Source: Candidatus Obscuribacterales bacterium (GTDB lineage: Bacteria; Cyanobacteriota; Vampirovibrionia; Obscuribacterales; Obscuribacteraceae). Taken from it: a stretch of 36,336 bases of DNA. A program made the translations under genes and the position numbers. Below, in pieces: positions 9,088 to 17,355 of the stretch. The notes under the pieces were generated by a model. It saw only the letters and a list, made by a program, of their open reading frames with translations, searched no databases and was not told where the DNA came from. The DNA lies in contig JAIEQI010000146.1 of NCBI GenBank assembly GCA_019747875.1, positions 1 to 36,336 of the forward strand, read 5' to 3'. The stretch's first letter is position 1. The number at the start of each line of letters is the position of its first letter.

Positions 9088-9104
9088 TTAGATTAAATAT
9101 CTAA
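9088..9104. promoter_or_regulatory. Inverted repeat upstream of the 8050-9063 gene
   Basis: TTAGAT-TAAAT-ATCTAA (6-bp arms, 5-base spacer) lies 25 bases before the chosen start codon. Its position and AT-rich sequence fit an operator or -10 region. This is inference from position only. Confidence 0.35.
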
Positions 9105-9167
9105 AATAAAAGGATTGAGGTCAATGTTGGATTTACGAAGTTTTGACTGAAAAATCAGATTTAGCGC

Positions 9168-9626
9168 CTATGGGCTAGCTGCGCGACCACGTGGCAACGT
9201 CTGAGCGCGTGCACACTCCGGCTGCAAATATGACCGCATATACTCGTCCAGCTTGGCTGGATCGCAGTTTGTGCCGCAGGTGAAGACATCGATGAAGCAT
9301 GAATTGTGTTCAGGATAGGTGTGAATGCTTGCGTGGCTCTCCGCCAGCAGGAAGAGGGCGGTGTAGCCGCCATTTGGAAAAATATAGTCAGAGACTGCTA
9401 ACAAGGTCGCGCCGGTTAATGCGATTGCTTTTTCCATTTGAGCGCGCAGCTCGCTGAAACCCAATAGCTTTTCGGGTGCGCATTCTTCATAGCTTGCCAG
9501 CAAATGCTGCCCGACGAAATCAAAACCTTCGGCACTTGGTGGAGCCGTGACGTAAGCTGTGTTGGCGGTTATGCACTCATCTTGAGCCGCGCCTAAGACG
9601 ACAGTACTCGAAGGAAATGGAGTCAT
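9168..9626 (-). CDS. speD: S-adenosylmethionine decarboxylase proenzyme
   Basis: Supplies decarboxylated SAM, the aminopropyl donor for spermidine. The protein is a self-cleaving pyruvoyl enzyme of the short bacterial type. The processing motif ESHASIHTYPE is at 96-106: cleavage before Ser97 would create the pyruvoyl group, His102 matches the processing histidine and Cys117 in FTCG the catalytic cysteine. The 152-residue length is somewhat longer than the usual 120-130, because of about 25 extra N-terminal residues and an Arg/Pro tail. ATG at 9626 has AGGA nine bases upstream and is preferred to the TTG just before it. No spermidine synthase gene (speE) is adjacent. Confidence 0.95.
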   Translation of the reverse strand: MTPFPSSTVVLGAAQDECITANTAYVTAPPSAEGFDFVGQHLLASYEECAPEKLLGFSELRAQMEKAIALTGATLLAVSDYIFPNGGYTALFLLAESHASIHTYPEHNSCFIDVFTCGTNCDPAKLDEYMRSYLQPECARAQTLPRGRAASP

Positions 9627-9668
9627 CAACGGGATTCCTAACTAAACATCGAAATTCTCGTAGATCTT

Positions 9669-9690
9669 GGGGTTTAGGAAATTAAGCCCC
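9669..9690 (+). other. Hairpin between divergent genes
   Basis: GGGGTTTA and TAAGCCCC can pair (8 bp with one G-U wobble on the plus-strand RNA) around GGAAAT. It lies in the roughly 240-base region between speD and the plus-strand gene at 9871 and would be in the leader of the latter. There is no match to a riboswitch I can identify. Confidence 0.35.
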
Positions 9691-9870
9691 ATTTAGCATC
9701 CTGAGGGAATTTCGAACGAGGAATGAAGGTGAGTTGGTCGACTTATTCGAAGTAAGCCAGACATTAAAACTGGGACGGAAGCTTCGTAGTAGTCCCAGTA
9801 CCGGGCTTGCCGAGATGATTAGTCGCGCTTAAAGTATTTCCACGGGGAAGCTATGTCCTCAGGAGAACAC

Positions 9871-10491
9871 ATGTCTGATTTTGCAATTGAATTGAATAAA
9901 CGGCTGTCAAAAACCGCCAATGGCATTGCAGAATCGATTATGGAAAAACTATCGGAAAGCACAGGCATTCCATTGAAGCTCGGTAAGCCATCCGATCCTA
10001 CAGATAGGAAGCCGGAGGGCCCGGCCAGCACCCGAGATAACACACCTAGAAATCCGTTTGCAGATCAAATCGTTGAAGAGAGTGCAGCTAGCAAACTGCA
10101 AAAGTTAGCACGCGCTGCAAATAGCGACTCTAACGATCCGATTGAAGTAATGCGCGCACTTTCAAGCAAGAAAGAGAGCGAACTTCGCCAGCAGAGCGGC
10201 AATCCGAAGGCGTCGGATGCTGATGTTGTTGCTGCTTTTGTACTTGACCGAACATTCAAACTTGACGCCGATAAGAAGTTAGCATCGGTCATTGGTCGAA
10301 ACCCCGACATGAATAATACTAGTGATCTTGTTCGCGCGGTCAGGCAGGTCAAAGAAATAGCACAGAAGGAAATCGGCGCGATTCCGAACAACGATTCCGA
10401 TTTCTTAAAGAGAATCTCGCATAAGTTAGCCGCTGAACAATTTCAGAAAGCGGGCGTTCCGGCCCCTTCTTACGAGCAAACAAAGAAGTAG
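9871..10491 (+). CDS. Hypothetical helical protein
   Basis: A 206-residue protein with no family I recognise. ATG at 9871 has AGGAG six bases upstream and is preferred over the ATG at 9853. It is mostly charged amphipathic helix: an N-terminal helix (FAIELNKRLSKTANGIAESI), a Pro/Arg/Asp-rich spacer (about 40-65), then helices with regular hydrophobic spacing (ASKLQKLARAA, SDLVRAVRQVKEIAQKEIG). There is no signal peptide, membrane span or cysteine-rich motif. It stands between divergent speD and convergent thrS. Confidence 0.65.
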   Translation: MSDFAIELNKRLSKTANGIAESIMEKLSESTGIPLKLGKPSDPTDRKPEGPASTRDNTPRNPFADQIVEESAASKLQKLARAANSDSNDPIEVMRALSSKKESELRQQSGNPKASDADVVAAFVLDRTFKLDADKKLASVIGRNPDMNNTSDLVRAVRQVKEIAQKEIGAIPNNDSDFLKRISHKLAAEQFQKAGVPAPSYEQTKK

Positions 10492-10512
10492 GGTATTTCA
10501 GCGCCATAAATC

Positions 10513-10540
10513 AAAAGAGCCGCAACTATTGCTGCAGCTC
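10513..10540 (-). terminator. Rho-independent terminator of thrS
   Basis: On the minus strand GAGCTGCAG and TTGCGGCTC pair over 9 bp (two G-U wobbles) around CAATAG, followed directly by TTTTGATTT. It lies 31 bases after the thrS stop. The opposite strand lacks a matching T run, so it serves thrS. Confidence 0.75.
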
Positions 10541-10570
10541 CTCTGATCAGGTTGTATTATTGCAACCGGA

Positions 10571-12520
10571 TTATTTCTTCTCTTTGATCTCTGTTTCGAT
10601 CAAATCGATGAACTCGGTAAGAGGCATCGGACTTAGGTTGCCCTGGCGTCTGTGACGTGGAGCAACAGTCTTGTTCTCAACTTCTTTGTCTCCAATTACA
10701 AGCATGTACGGAACTTGTTCGACCTGGCATTCGCGAATACGATAGTTGATTGTTTCAGCTCGATCATCGAACTTTACTCTCAACATTTTCGACTGAAGTT
10801 GTTTTACGACTTCATTGGCGTATTCTTGATGGCGATCTGCAATTGGCAGTACGGCAACTTGCTCAGGTGCGAGCCAGGTTGGGAATGCGCCTGCGTAGTG
10901 CTCAATTAAGCCTCCGCAGAATCTTTCCATTGAACCTAGAACGGCTCTATGCACCATAACAACTTTGTGCCGGTTGCCATCGTCGCCGATGTATGTGACA
11001 TCGAAGCGATTCGGCAAGTTGAGGTCGACTTGTACAGTCGGTCCCTGCCATTCTCGACCGATGGCGTCGAAAAGTTTGATGTCGATTTTCGGTGCGTAGA
11101 ACGCGCCTCCACCTTCTTCAACTTCGTAATCCATCTTGCGAGATTTCAATGCGTTTTCCAATGCCGTGGTCGCAAATTCCCACTCTTCAGTGGTACCGAG
11201 CGACTTCTCTGGACGCGTTGCCAGATAAGCTTTGTAGGTGTAACCAAAAGTGCTCATCAGGTGTTCGATGAGATCGAGAATTCCGCCAACTTCTGATTCG
11301 AGTTGGTCTGGTCTGCAAAAAATGTGCGAGTCATCTTGTGTGAATCCGCGAACTCGCAACATACCGTGCAGAACGCCTGAGCGCTCATACCGATATACCG
11401 TTCCCAGCTCCGCAAATCGCAGAGGTAGATCGCGATAGCTTCTGAGTCTGGACTTGTAGATCATTATGTGGCCAGGACAGTTCATCGGTTTGACGCGGTA
11501 GGGTTCTTCGTCAATCTCCATCGATGCGTACATGTTCTCAGCGTAGTTTTCTAAGTGCCCGCTGATCTCATATAGCTTTTCATGAGCGATATGCGGAGTG
11601 AAAACAAATTGATAGCCCCTACGGCGATGCTCATCTCTCCAAAAATCCTCGATGGTGGCGCGGACGGTGGCAAGATTCGGATGCCAGAAGATAAGCCCGG
11701 GTCCCACTTCTTCGTGAACGGTGAAGAGATCCAGTTGTTTTGAAAGTTTCCTGTGGTCGCGCCGTTCTGCTTCTTCCAAGCGATGCAAGTAATCGGCAAG
11801 ATCGGCTTCTTTCCACCAGGCTGTTGCGTAAATGCGTTGCAACTGTTCGCGATGTTCATCCCCTCTCCAGTAGGAGCCGGAGACTTTCATCAATTTGAAT
11901 GCTTTTATCACCCCTGTGGATGGCAGGTGCGGACCACGGCAGAGATCGTTCCAAATCGTTTTGCCATCCTTGTCCTGCATCAAATACAGTGTTGGATTGT
12001 GATCTCGGTGCTCGTTCAATAGCTCAGCTTTGAACTTTTCACCTTGTCCGCGAAATTCATCCAGCTGTTTATCCACATCGGGAATGTTATAGCGAACGAG
12101 CTTCTGATCTTCCTTGACGATTTTCTTCATCTCTTCTTCGATCTTTTGTAGATCTTCGGTTGAGAGTGAGTGATCCGGAATTTCAAAATCGTAGTAGAAC
12201 CCATCCTGAATGGTGGGTCCGATAGCTATCTTCGCGTGCGGAAAAATGCGCTGAACAGCTTGCGCCATAACGTGAGCTGTTGAGTGGCGCAGTAATTCAT
12301 AGGATTCTGAATCGTCAGGGGTCAAAATTTTGACCTTATCCTGTTCGTTTAATGGTGTTGCCAGATCGCGAATTTCTTCATTGATCAAAGCTCCAACGGC
12401 CTTACGCGCTAGCCCTTGGGAGATTGATTTTGCAAGATCGCCGGCTGTGGACCCCTTCTCGAGTGTCCTTTCACCGCCATCTGGCAACTTAATCGTGATC
12501 ATCGTTTCTACTTTAGACAT
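10571..12520 (-). CDS. thrS: Threonyl-tRNA synthetase
   Basis: Charges tRNA-Thr in the cytosol. The 649 residues have the full bacterial layout: a TGS domain (about 8-70), the second additional/editing domain with HSTAHV (79-84) and a later CRGPH, the class II catalytic core with the zinc cysteine in MNCPGH (about 347-352), motif 2 FAELGTVYRYERSG, the zinc histidine in DDSHIF, and the C-terminal anticodon-binding domain (from about 540). The TGS and editing domains are both intact, so mischarged Ser-tRNA should be cleared. ATG at 12520 follows AGGAG by six bases. A minus-strand terminator lies downstream. No T-box leader is visible upstream. Confidence 0.98.
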   Translation of the reverse strand: MSKVETMITIKLPDGGERTLEKGSTAGDLAKSISQGLARKAVGALINEEIRDLATPLNEQDKVKILTPDDSESYELLRHSTAHVMAQAVQRIFPHAKIAIGPTIQDGFYYDFEIPDHSLSTEDLQKIEEEMKKIVKEDQKLVRYNIPDVDKQLDEFRGQGEKFKAELLNEHRDHNPTLYLMQDKDGKTIWNDLCRGPHLPSTGVIKAFKLMKVSGSYWRGDEHREQLQRIYATAWWKEADLADYLHRLEEAERRDHRKLSKQLDLFTVHEEVGPGLIFWHPNLATVRATIEDFWRDEHRRRGYQFVFTPHIAHEKLYEISGHLENYAENMYASMEIDEEPYRVKPMNCPGHIMIYKSRLRSYRDLPLRFAELGTVYRYERSGVLHGMLRVRGFTQDDSHIFCRPDQLESEVGGILDLIEHLMSTFGYTYKAYLATRPEKSLGTTEEWEFATTALENALKSRKMDYEVEEGGGAFYAPKIDIKLFDAIGREWQGPTVQVDLNLPNRFDVTYIGDDGNRHKVVMVHRAVLGSMERFCGGLIEHYAGAFPTWLAPEQVAVLPIADRHQEYANEVVKQLQSKMLRVKFDDRAETINYRIRECQVEQVPYMLVIGDKEVENKTVAPRHRRQGNLSPMPLTEFIDLIETEIKEKK

Positions 12521-12529
12521 AATCAACTC

Positions 12530-12712
12530 CTATTCGGCGGCATCTACAAACTGCCGCGTCTGTCGATCATAGCAAAATGAACCCGTTGTCACATCCGGCT
12601 TCAACCTATCTGCAACAAGCTGTTTCAGTCCCGGAAGGTACTCATTCTTGCCCTCTCTTTTAATGTGAGGACGTCTGCTCCTCGTTTTCAGGTGATTTTG
12701 AGGGCTTTTCAC
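12530..12712 (-). CDS. Possible small protein upstream of thrS
   Basis: A 60-codon frame starts with GTG at 12712 (AAGGA close upstream) and ends in TAG at 12530. The TAG is part of the TAGGAG ribosome-binding site of thrS, so translation of the two could be coupled. The product is basic at the N-terminus (RSRRPHIKREGK) and has a plausible second half (LKPDVTTGSFCYDRQTRQF). I recognise no family, and an open frame of this length can arise by chance. Confidence 0.3.
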   Translation of the reverse strand: MKSPQNHLKTRSRRPHIKREGKNEYLPGLKQLVADRLKPDVTTGSFCYDRQTRQFVDAAE

Positions 12713-13944
12713 CCCGTCCTTGCAATGCCATTGCTTTACAACAGCAAGTCCTGGATCTTTATCGGGTTCGCCGAACTAATCTAGTTTGGAACCGCTTGTC
12801 AGGGAAAATTGCTCATAAGCCTTGTCTACAGAGCCTTTAAGCCGCACAAGTCACGGAATTGAAACTCCAACGGCTTTCACTCTAGGCCCGCTTCGACGGA
12901 GTCTAGTTAACGCCGGACCCGGTTAATGACGGACTCAGTTAAACGACGGGAGGCTCGTTGGCGCCAAGACTTGGCATTCTCGCCCCAAAAGGATTGGCGG
13001 AAGCCGATTCCGAGTTTGTATCTGTATTTAAGGTAGTTGTTTAATGTGCGTCGGGCTCAAACTCTGCGCCGCCAAAACGGGTATGGTCATTCACCCACAA
13101 GGCCACAAAGCTCGAAATACCTATCACTAAAATTTCCAATATCATCTCTTTTCTCTCTTTCCTTTACTCATTCCTATGAGCTTTTTTCTTTTCTTCGTTT
13201 ATCTACTAATAGGATCTCATGCCTTGGTTTAAGAAGAGGTAAAAGACTAGATTAGAAACGACATCTTGTAATCCCTCTGCTTAATCGCCTGAAATGCTTG
13301 GTAGATAAGCTGTTTGCGAGTTCATTCGATAGTGTGTATTCATGAAATTCACTATTGTTTTAGGTTTGCTTGTTCGGCTTTTGCGCTCGATCGGTGCTGG
13401 AATGTGCTTTCTAGCAAGCGTTTGGCGTTTTAACCTCGTAAACCTATCCACTTTTTGTCAACTCAGGCTACGGATCTCAGGTATTGAATTTAGTGCGGTG
13501 GACCTAATTTCATTTGTACCTATGGTCTCTTCAAGTTCGTAGAATTTTTCGTTTCCTTTTATGAGGAAGAACTCGTGTCTTTGGCGGTGTGTCTTGCAAA
13601 AGAGAGAGTCTGATCGGCTGATCTGATTGCCCTATATAGCCACTAGTTATGGTGTCGTAGTGGAGCTGTTGACCTGGTGTTTCGAATGCACTAAATATAG
13701 TGGCTTTGCTCGAAGCGAATTTAGGATTGCGATCAAATTACCATTTCATTGCAAACTGAAAAACTCAATATCACCATTACCACAGCCGACAAATAGCAGC
13801 TACAAACATTGACCAGTGGATCTAGCGAATCCTCGCAGACCCGACCTGTTAGGATTAACAGTCTCTTGCTTAAATCGTGCGCGCGCGGCGCCTGGGCGTA
13901 TTCGTCCCATTGGTGTTTTTCGATTAATCTTCCACAATTCTGCT
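12713..13944. other. Long stretch without a convincing gene
   Basis: About 1.2 kb lies between thrS and the CCA/HD gene. Open frames here (such as 13037-13255 and 13342-13542 on the plus strand) lack ribosome-binding sites and protein-like composition. What can be seen is a run of degenerate 17-bp units (12898-12965), a pyrimidine-rich tract near 13137-13190, and AT-rich sequence up to the next gene. No tRNA fold or T-box was found by eye. It could hold an unrecognised RNA, a decayed gene, or the promoter regions of the two flanking genes. Confidence 0.5.
12898..12965. repeat. Four degenerate 17-bp units
   Basis: Successive segments begin GGAGTCTAGTTAACGCC, GGACCCGGTTAATGAC, GGACTCAGTTAAACGAC and GGGAGGCTCGTTGGCGCC. 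They share GGA...GTTAA..C spacing, the last unit being weakest. The repeat is visible but imperfect, and its role is unknown. Confidence 0.4.
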
Positions 13945-16737
13945 ATGCAGGAGTTTTTGAACAAATCTCAGCCAATGGATGATTTGAAGAGCGGGCAAGT
14001 TGCCGCGGCTTCCGTTGGTGACTCGCCGAAATTGGACCTGGTATCACTTTTGCGGTCGGACGATTTAGGCTTATCGCCAATAGATTGGACTCGGAAGAAT
14101 GTCGTCAATCCAATTATCAATGCCTCCGTGGTTGAAGCAGCAAATGCGGCAGCCAATGTGGTTAATGCGGCCGCCCGCCCGATAGCCGGCAAGGACCTGG
14201 TCGGAAAAGTCGGGCATCTGGAAGTCGCTCCGGCAGAATTCCTCACGGGAGCCTGGTTTGCCCAAAGTGCTTCATCCGGACTCGGCGCTGTTGTGCCCTA
14301 TGTTCTTGCAGGTAAGGTTGCTGGCTCATCCCTCCGAGCTGCAGGAAGTAGTTTGGGCTTGGAAGGAACTGCCAGCCATCTTCTCCAACATCGGTCTACA
14401 TCTGCCATTCTCGGCGCCGCAGCCTTCGATTTTGTAAGGGATACCAGAGCAAACGAAACACGAACTGGAAACGCCATAGCTGGCGCAGCTGCTTTCTCTG
14501 TCTTTGAAGCCGGCAATGCACTTACTGGTAATAGTGCCGGTCTGGCGAAGTACGTCAACCGCGCATTAGTTGGCGGACTGGGTGCGGCAACTCAATTGAC
14601 CGTGTCTCGTGGCATTGCAACTGGTGAGTTGGCAAGCAAAGAAGAGTATGTGCAGGCAGCCATTACAGGTGGTGTCATGAATATCGTTCTGCCGCCAATG
14701 CAGAATAAGGTGTCTGAGGTTGCGGACAAAGTTGGCGGTGCTATCGGTGATCGCGTAAACATTGCGGTCGGCAGGGGCATTTCTGTCGAGCGATTCAGAG
14801 GACAATCGAAAACTTTAGATGAACTCATTGATAATAACCCTCGGGCCAGAGTTCAACCTGGCAGCAAGTTCAGCGATATGGATGCTAACGCAAATCGAGT
14901 TTATTTGCCGGGTGAACGAGGAAGCGCTGAAACACTTGCTCGAGAGCTAACTCGCTTGAAACTAAATAAGGCTTTTGGCAGTGTTTTTGACGAAACATCA
15001 TCGCTGGTCAAGCAAGGACGAGTAGCCGAGGCGTGGGGGCAGTATCGCGAGACCCGCGCGAATCAAGAAACGATTGCACACAACACTGAGAATTACGTCG
15101 CATATGAATTGAAGCGCGCTAATTCCGTGATTGAACGAGTGCATTTGTTGAATGAAATCGGAGCTTGGCCCGCACCTGGTGGCATGAGTCAAGAAAGACG
15201 CTGGCGCTTTGAGTTCAGCGATCTCCTGGCTAAGAATGGCGATTTTCGCCCAGGTATGAAAGTCACAGCCAGAGAAGCGTTCGATCCTGACAGTGTAAAT
15301 CCAAATAAAGGCACACCACTCTTGCGTATCGAACCCGGAACTCCGGAGTATCGCTACAGGCAGATTGCTGACAAAGCAATTGCTGATCTTCAGGGGCTGG
15401 GTGCCATAGCTGTTAATGCTGGTGGCTCGACGCGAAATGAACTGCAAGGAATAGTGCCGAAGGACTATGACATTGCAACATCTGCCAAACCTGACCAGGT
15501 GCAAAAACTGTTCGAATCGCAGGGGCACAAAGTTATCGAAGTTGGCAAACAGTTTGGCACCATTAAGGTGATGATCGAAGGACACGTTATTGAGATCACT
15601 ACTTTGCGCAGCGAAGGAAATTACACCGACGGTCGTCATCCAGACAATGTCACGTTCATTTCCAGCCTTCGTGAAGATGCCGCGCGCCGCGACCTCACGA
15701 TGAATGCCATCTTCAAAGATCCGCTTACAAACACCTATTATGATTTCTTTGGTGGTCGCAAAGACATTCAAAACAAGGTCATCCGTATGGTCGGTGATCC
15801 CGACGCAAGAATTAAAGAAGATCCGATCCGGATGATGCGAATTGCGGATTTCTATTCACGCGATTCTCGTTTTACAGTCGACCCACTAGCGGTTGAAGCG
15901 ATAAAGCGAAATGTCGATCGTATGGATCTCGTGAAAGCCGATCGACTGAGAATGCAGCTCGGTAAGATTTTTGAAACACCAAAGCCATCTGTTGGTATGC
16001 AATTTATGATGGACACCGGGATCTTGCATAAGATTCTTCCTGAGCTTCCACCTACGGATGGACCGAAGGGAATGCAGGATCCGAAGTATCATCCAGAAGG
16101 AACTACATGGACGCACCAAAAGATGGTGGGCGACAACTTAGCTGCTGCCGGCTATGGTAAAGACTTCGTCTTGATGCTGTCCGGTTACACGCATGACATT
16201 GGCAAGCCTGCAACTCAACAAATTTGGCCTGATGGTGGCATTTCAAACTATAAACACGATACGGTCGGTGCCGAGATGACGCCGGCGATCTCAAAGCGAT
16301 TCAACTTGTCGAACAAGGATGCTCAAGCCTATCATGATATCGTGAAGTATCACATGCAGGCTCATGATGCACAGAAGATGCGTCCAAGCACATTGTGGAG
16401 ATTTTTACAAAATCCAAGTATCGATCAAATAATCAAGCTTCAAGATGCCGATGCACGTGGCACCTTATTTAGTGGCAGGGCGGAAAGATCAAACAAACAG
16501 TTCTTCGAGAATAAGTTAGCAGAATTGAAAAATGCAGAAGTGCCGAGCCAAAGAATTGATGCCAAACCATTAGTTGATGGCAGAGTCCTGATTGAGCTTG
16601 GTGTGCCCGCCAACGGTATACGAAAAGATATTATCGCGGCAGCGCGCCTGGCCCAGGCTGACAATCTATTCTCCACCGTGGAAGATGGCAAAATCTGGGT
16701 ACGCAACAATTTCGCCGATCACGTAAGCAAGCAATAA
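13945..16737 (+). CDS. CCA-adding-enzyme/HD domain protein with a long N-terminal extension
   Basis: About 930 residues. The C-terminal half is a class II tRNA nucleotidyltransferase (CCA-adding enzyme/poly(A) polymerase) head: GGSTRNELQG (from 493; the family usually has GGxVRD), the metal-binding KDYDIATS (506-513), then RRDLTMNAI (581-589), IKEDPIRMMR and an HD phosphohydrolase segment with THDIGKP (H750, D751). Catalytic aspartates appear intact. Residues 1-450 match nothing I know: an Ala/Gly-rich hydrophobic zone (about 90-230) with helical-hairpin-like stretches, then charged helices. Normal CCA enzymes of this type are 400-500 residues. The start is uncertain: ATG 13945, TTG 13957 (behind AGGAG) or ATG 13975; the frame is open further up. 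It may be the cell's CCA enzyme with an added targeting region, or an RNA-directed effector. Confidence 0.85.
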   Translation: MQEFLNKSQPMDDLKSGQVAAASVGDSPKLDLVSLLRSDDLGLSPIDWTRKNVVNPIINASVVEAANAAANVVNAAARPIAGKDLVGKVGHLEVAPAEFLTGAWFAQSASSGLGAVVPYVLAGKVAGSSLRAAGSSLGLEGTASHLLQHRSTSAILGAAAFDFVRDTRANETRTGNAIAGAAAFSVFEAGNALTGNSAGLAKYVNRALVGGLGAATQLTVSRGIATGELASKEEYVQAAITGGVMNIVLPPMQNKVSEVADKVGGAIGDRVNIAVGRGISVERFRGQSKTLDELIDNNPRARVQPGSKFSDMDANANRVYLPGERGSAETLARELTRLKLNKAFGSVFDETSSLVKQGRVAEAWGQYRETRANQETIAHNTENYVAYELKRANSVIERVHLLNEIGAWPAPGGMSQERRWRFEFSDLLAKNGDFRPGMKVTAREAFDPDSVNPNKGTPLLRIEPGTPEYRYRQIADKAIADLQGLGAIAVNAGGSTRNELQGIVPKDYDIATSAKPDQVQKLFESQGHKVIEVGKQFGTIKVMIEGHVIEITTLRSEGNYTDGRHPDNVTFISSLREDAARRDLTMNAIFKDPLTNTYYDFFGGRKDIQNKVIRMVGDPDARIKEDPIRMMRIADFYSRDSRFTVDPLAVEAIKRNVDRMDLVKADRLRMQLGKIFETPKPSVGMQFMMDTGILHKILPELPPTDGPKGMQDPKYHPEGTTWTHQKMVGDNLAAAGYGKDFVLMLSGYTHDIGKPATQQIWPDGGISNYKHDTVGAEMTPAISKRFNLSNKDAQAYHDIVKYHMQAHDAQKMRPSTLWRFLQNPSIDQIIKLQDADARGTLFSGRAERSNKQFFENKLAELKNAEVPSQRIDAKPLVDGRVLIELGVPANGIRKDIIAAARLAQADNLFSTVEDGKIWVRNNFADHVSKQ

Positions 16738-16910
16738 ATCAACAACCCAAATTACAAAGTTAAGCCTCAAGGTAGCGGGCATCGCGACTGCACGTGTAAC
16801 AATGCGATTGGGTTACGCTCAGTTCTAGTAGTCGATCGCATCCTCATCGTCAAGATCACATAGTTCAGTTTTGCCGTGTCTTTCTATTTGGTAGTTGGAG
16901 CTGCTGAGAT

Positions 16911-17354
16911 TCAAAACTCTGTGCGCAGATCGTTTATGAAGTTGGCTAGTTTTTCGTCCGTTGTGAAAAAGCGAATACCGGCTGCATCCCATGTATAGAT
17001 TCCGGTGCTCGCATTTCCTGCGTCGATCCACGCTTCTACCTTTATGCCTTGTCTGCGTGATCTTTCTATATTGATTTCGAAAGATGGTTCGTTCGGTTCG
17101 AAAAATACTCGCTGCTTTTGTCCGCGCAAAATTGCTTCGAGCTGTTGTGCGAATTGTTCGATTTCATCGGCAGGCAATCTGCATATCGTGCAGTTGTTTC
17201 CGCCAACGCTATTGACCTTGTGTGCACCGCTGGCTAAGTGCAGAATTATCTCTTGCCAACACTCTTCTTGGACTTTCTCGATTACCTGCTTTGCGCCGGG
17301 CAAAAGTTGCAGGCTGCTGGGGCAGGATTCCTCTTCCGAAAGTAAGGTCGCCAT
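16911..17354 (-). CDS. Small hypothetical protein downstream of mnmE
   Basis: A 147-residue protein whose ATG lies one base after the mnmE stop (TGA-A-ATG), with AGGA seven bases upstream, so it is translated from the mnmE message. It has a helical N-terminus, then a beta-rich part (RVFFEPNEPSFEINIERSRR, then VEAWIDAGNASTGIYTW) and ends IRFFTTDEKLANFINDLRTEF. The pattern of an acidic protein ending in 'F.TT...L..F...L' recalls WapI-type immunity proteins, but this is an impression only. There is no signal peptide or membrane segment. It converges on the CCA/HD gene. Confidence 0.75.
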   Translation of the reverse strand: MATLLSEEESCPSSLQLLPGAKQVIEKVQEECWQEIILHLASGAHKVNSVGGNNCTICRLPADEIEQFAQQLEAILRGQKQRVFFEPNEPSFEINIERSRRQGIKVEAWIDAGNASTGIYTWDAAGIRFFTTDEKLANFINDLRTEF

Positions 17355-17355
17355 T

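Noticed and set aside
12713..13000. T-box or other leader for thrS
   Set aside because: No T-box core sequence or tRNA-like specifier arrangement could be seen.
13342..13542. Hydrophobic 66-codon frame on the plus strand
   Set aside because: No ribosome-binding site; composition suggests AT-rich chance frame.
14998..15771. 257-codon frame on the minus strand
   Set aside because: Antisense to the nucleotidyltransferase core, whose motifs are clear on the plus strand.
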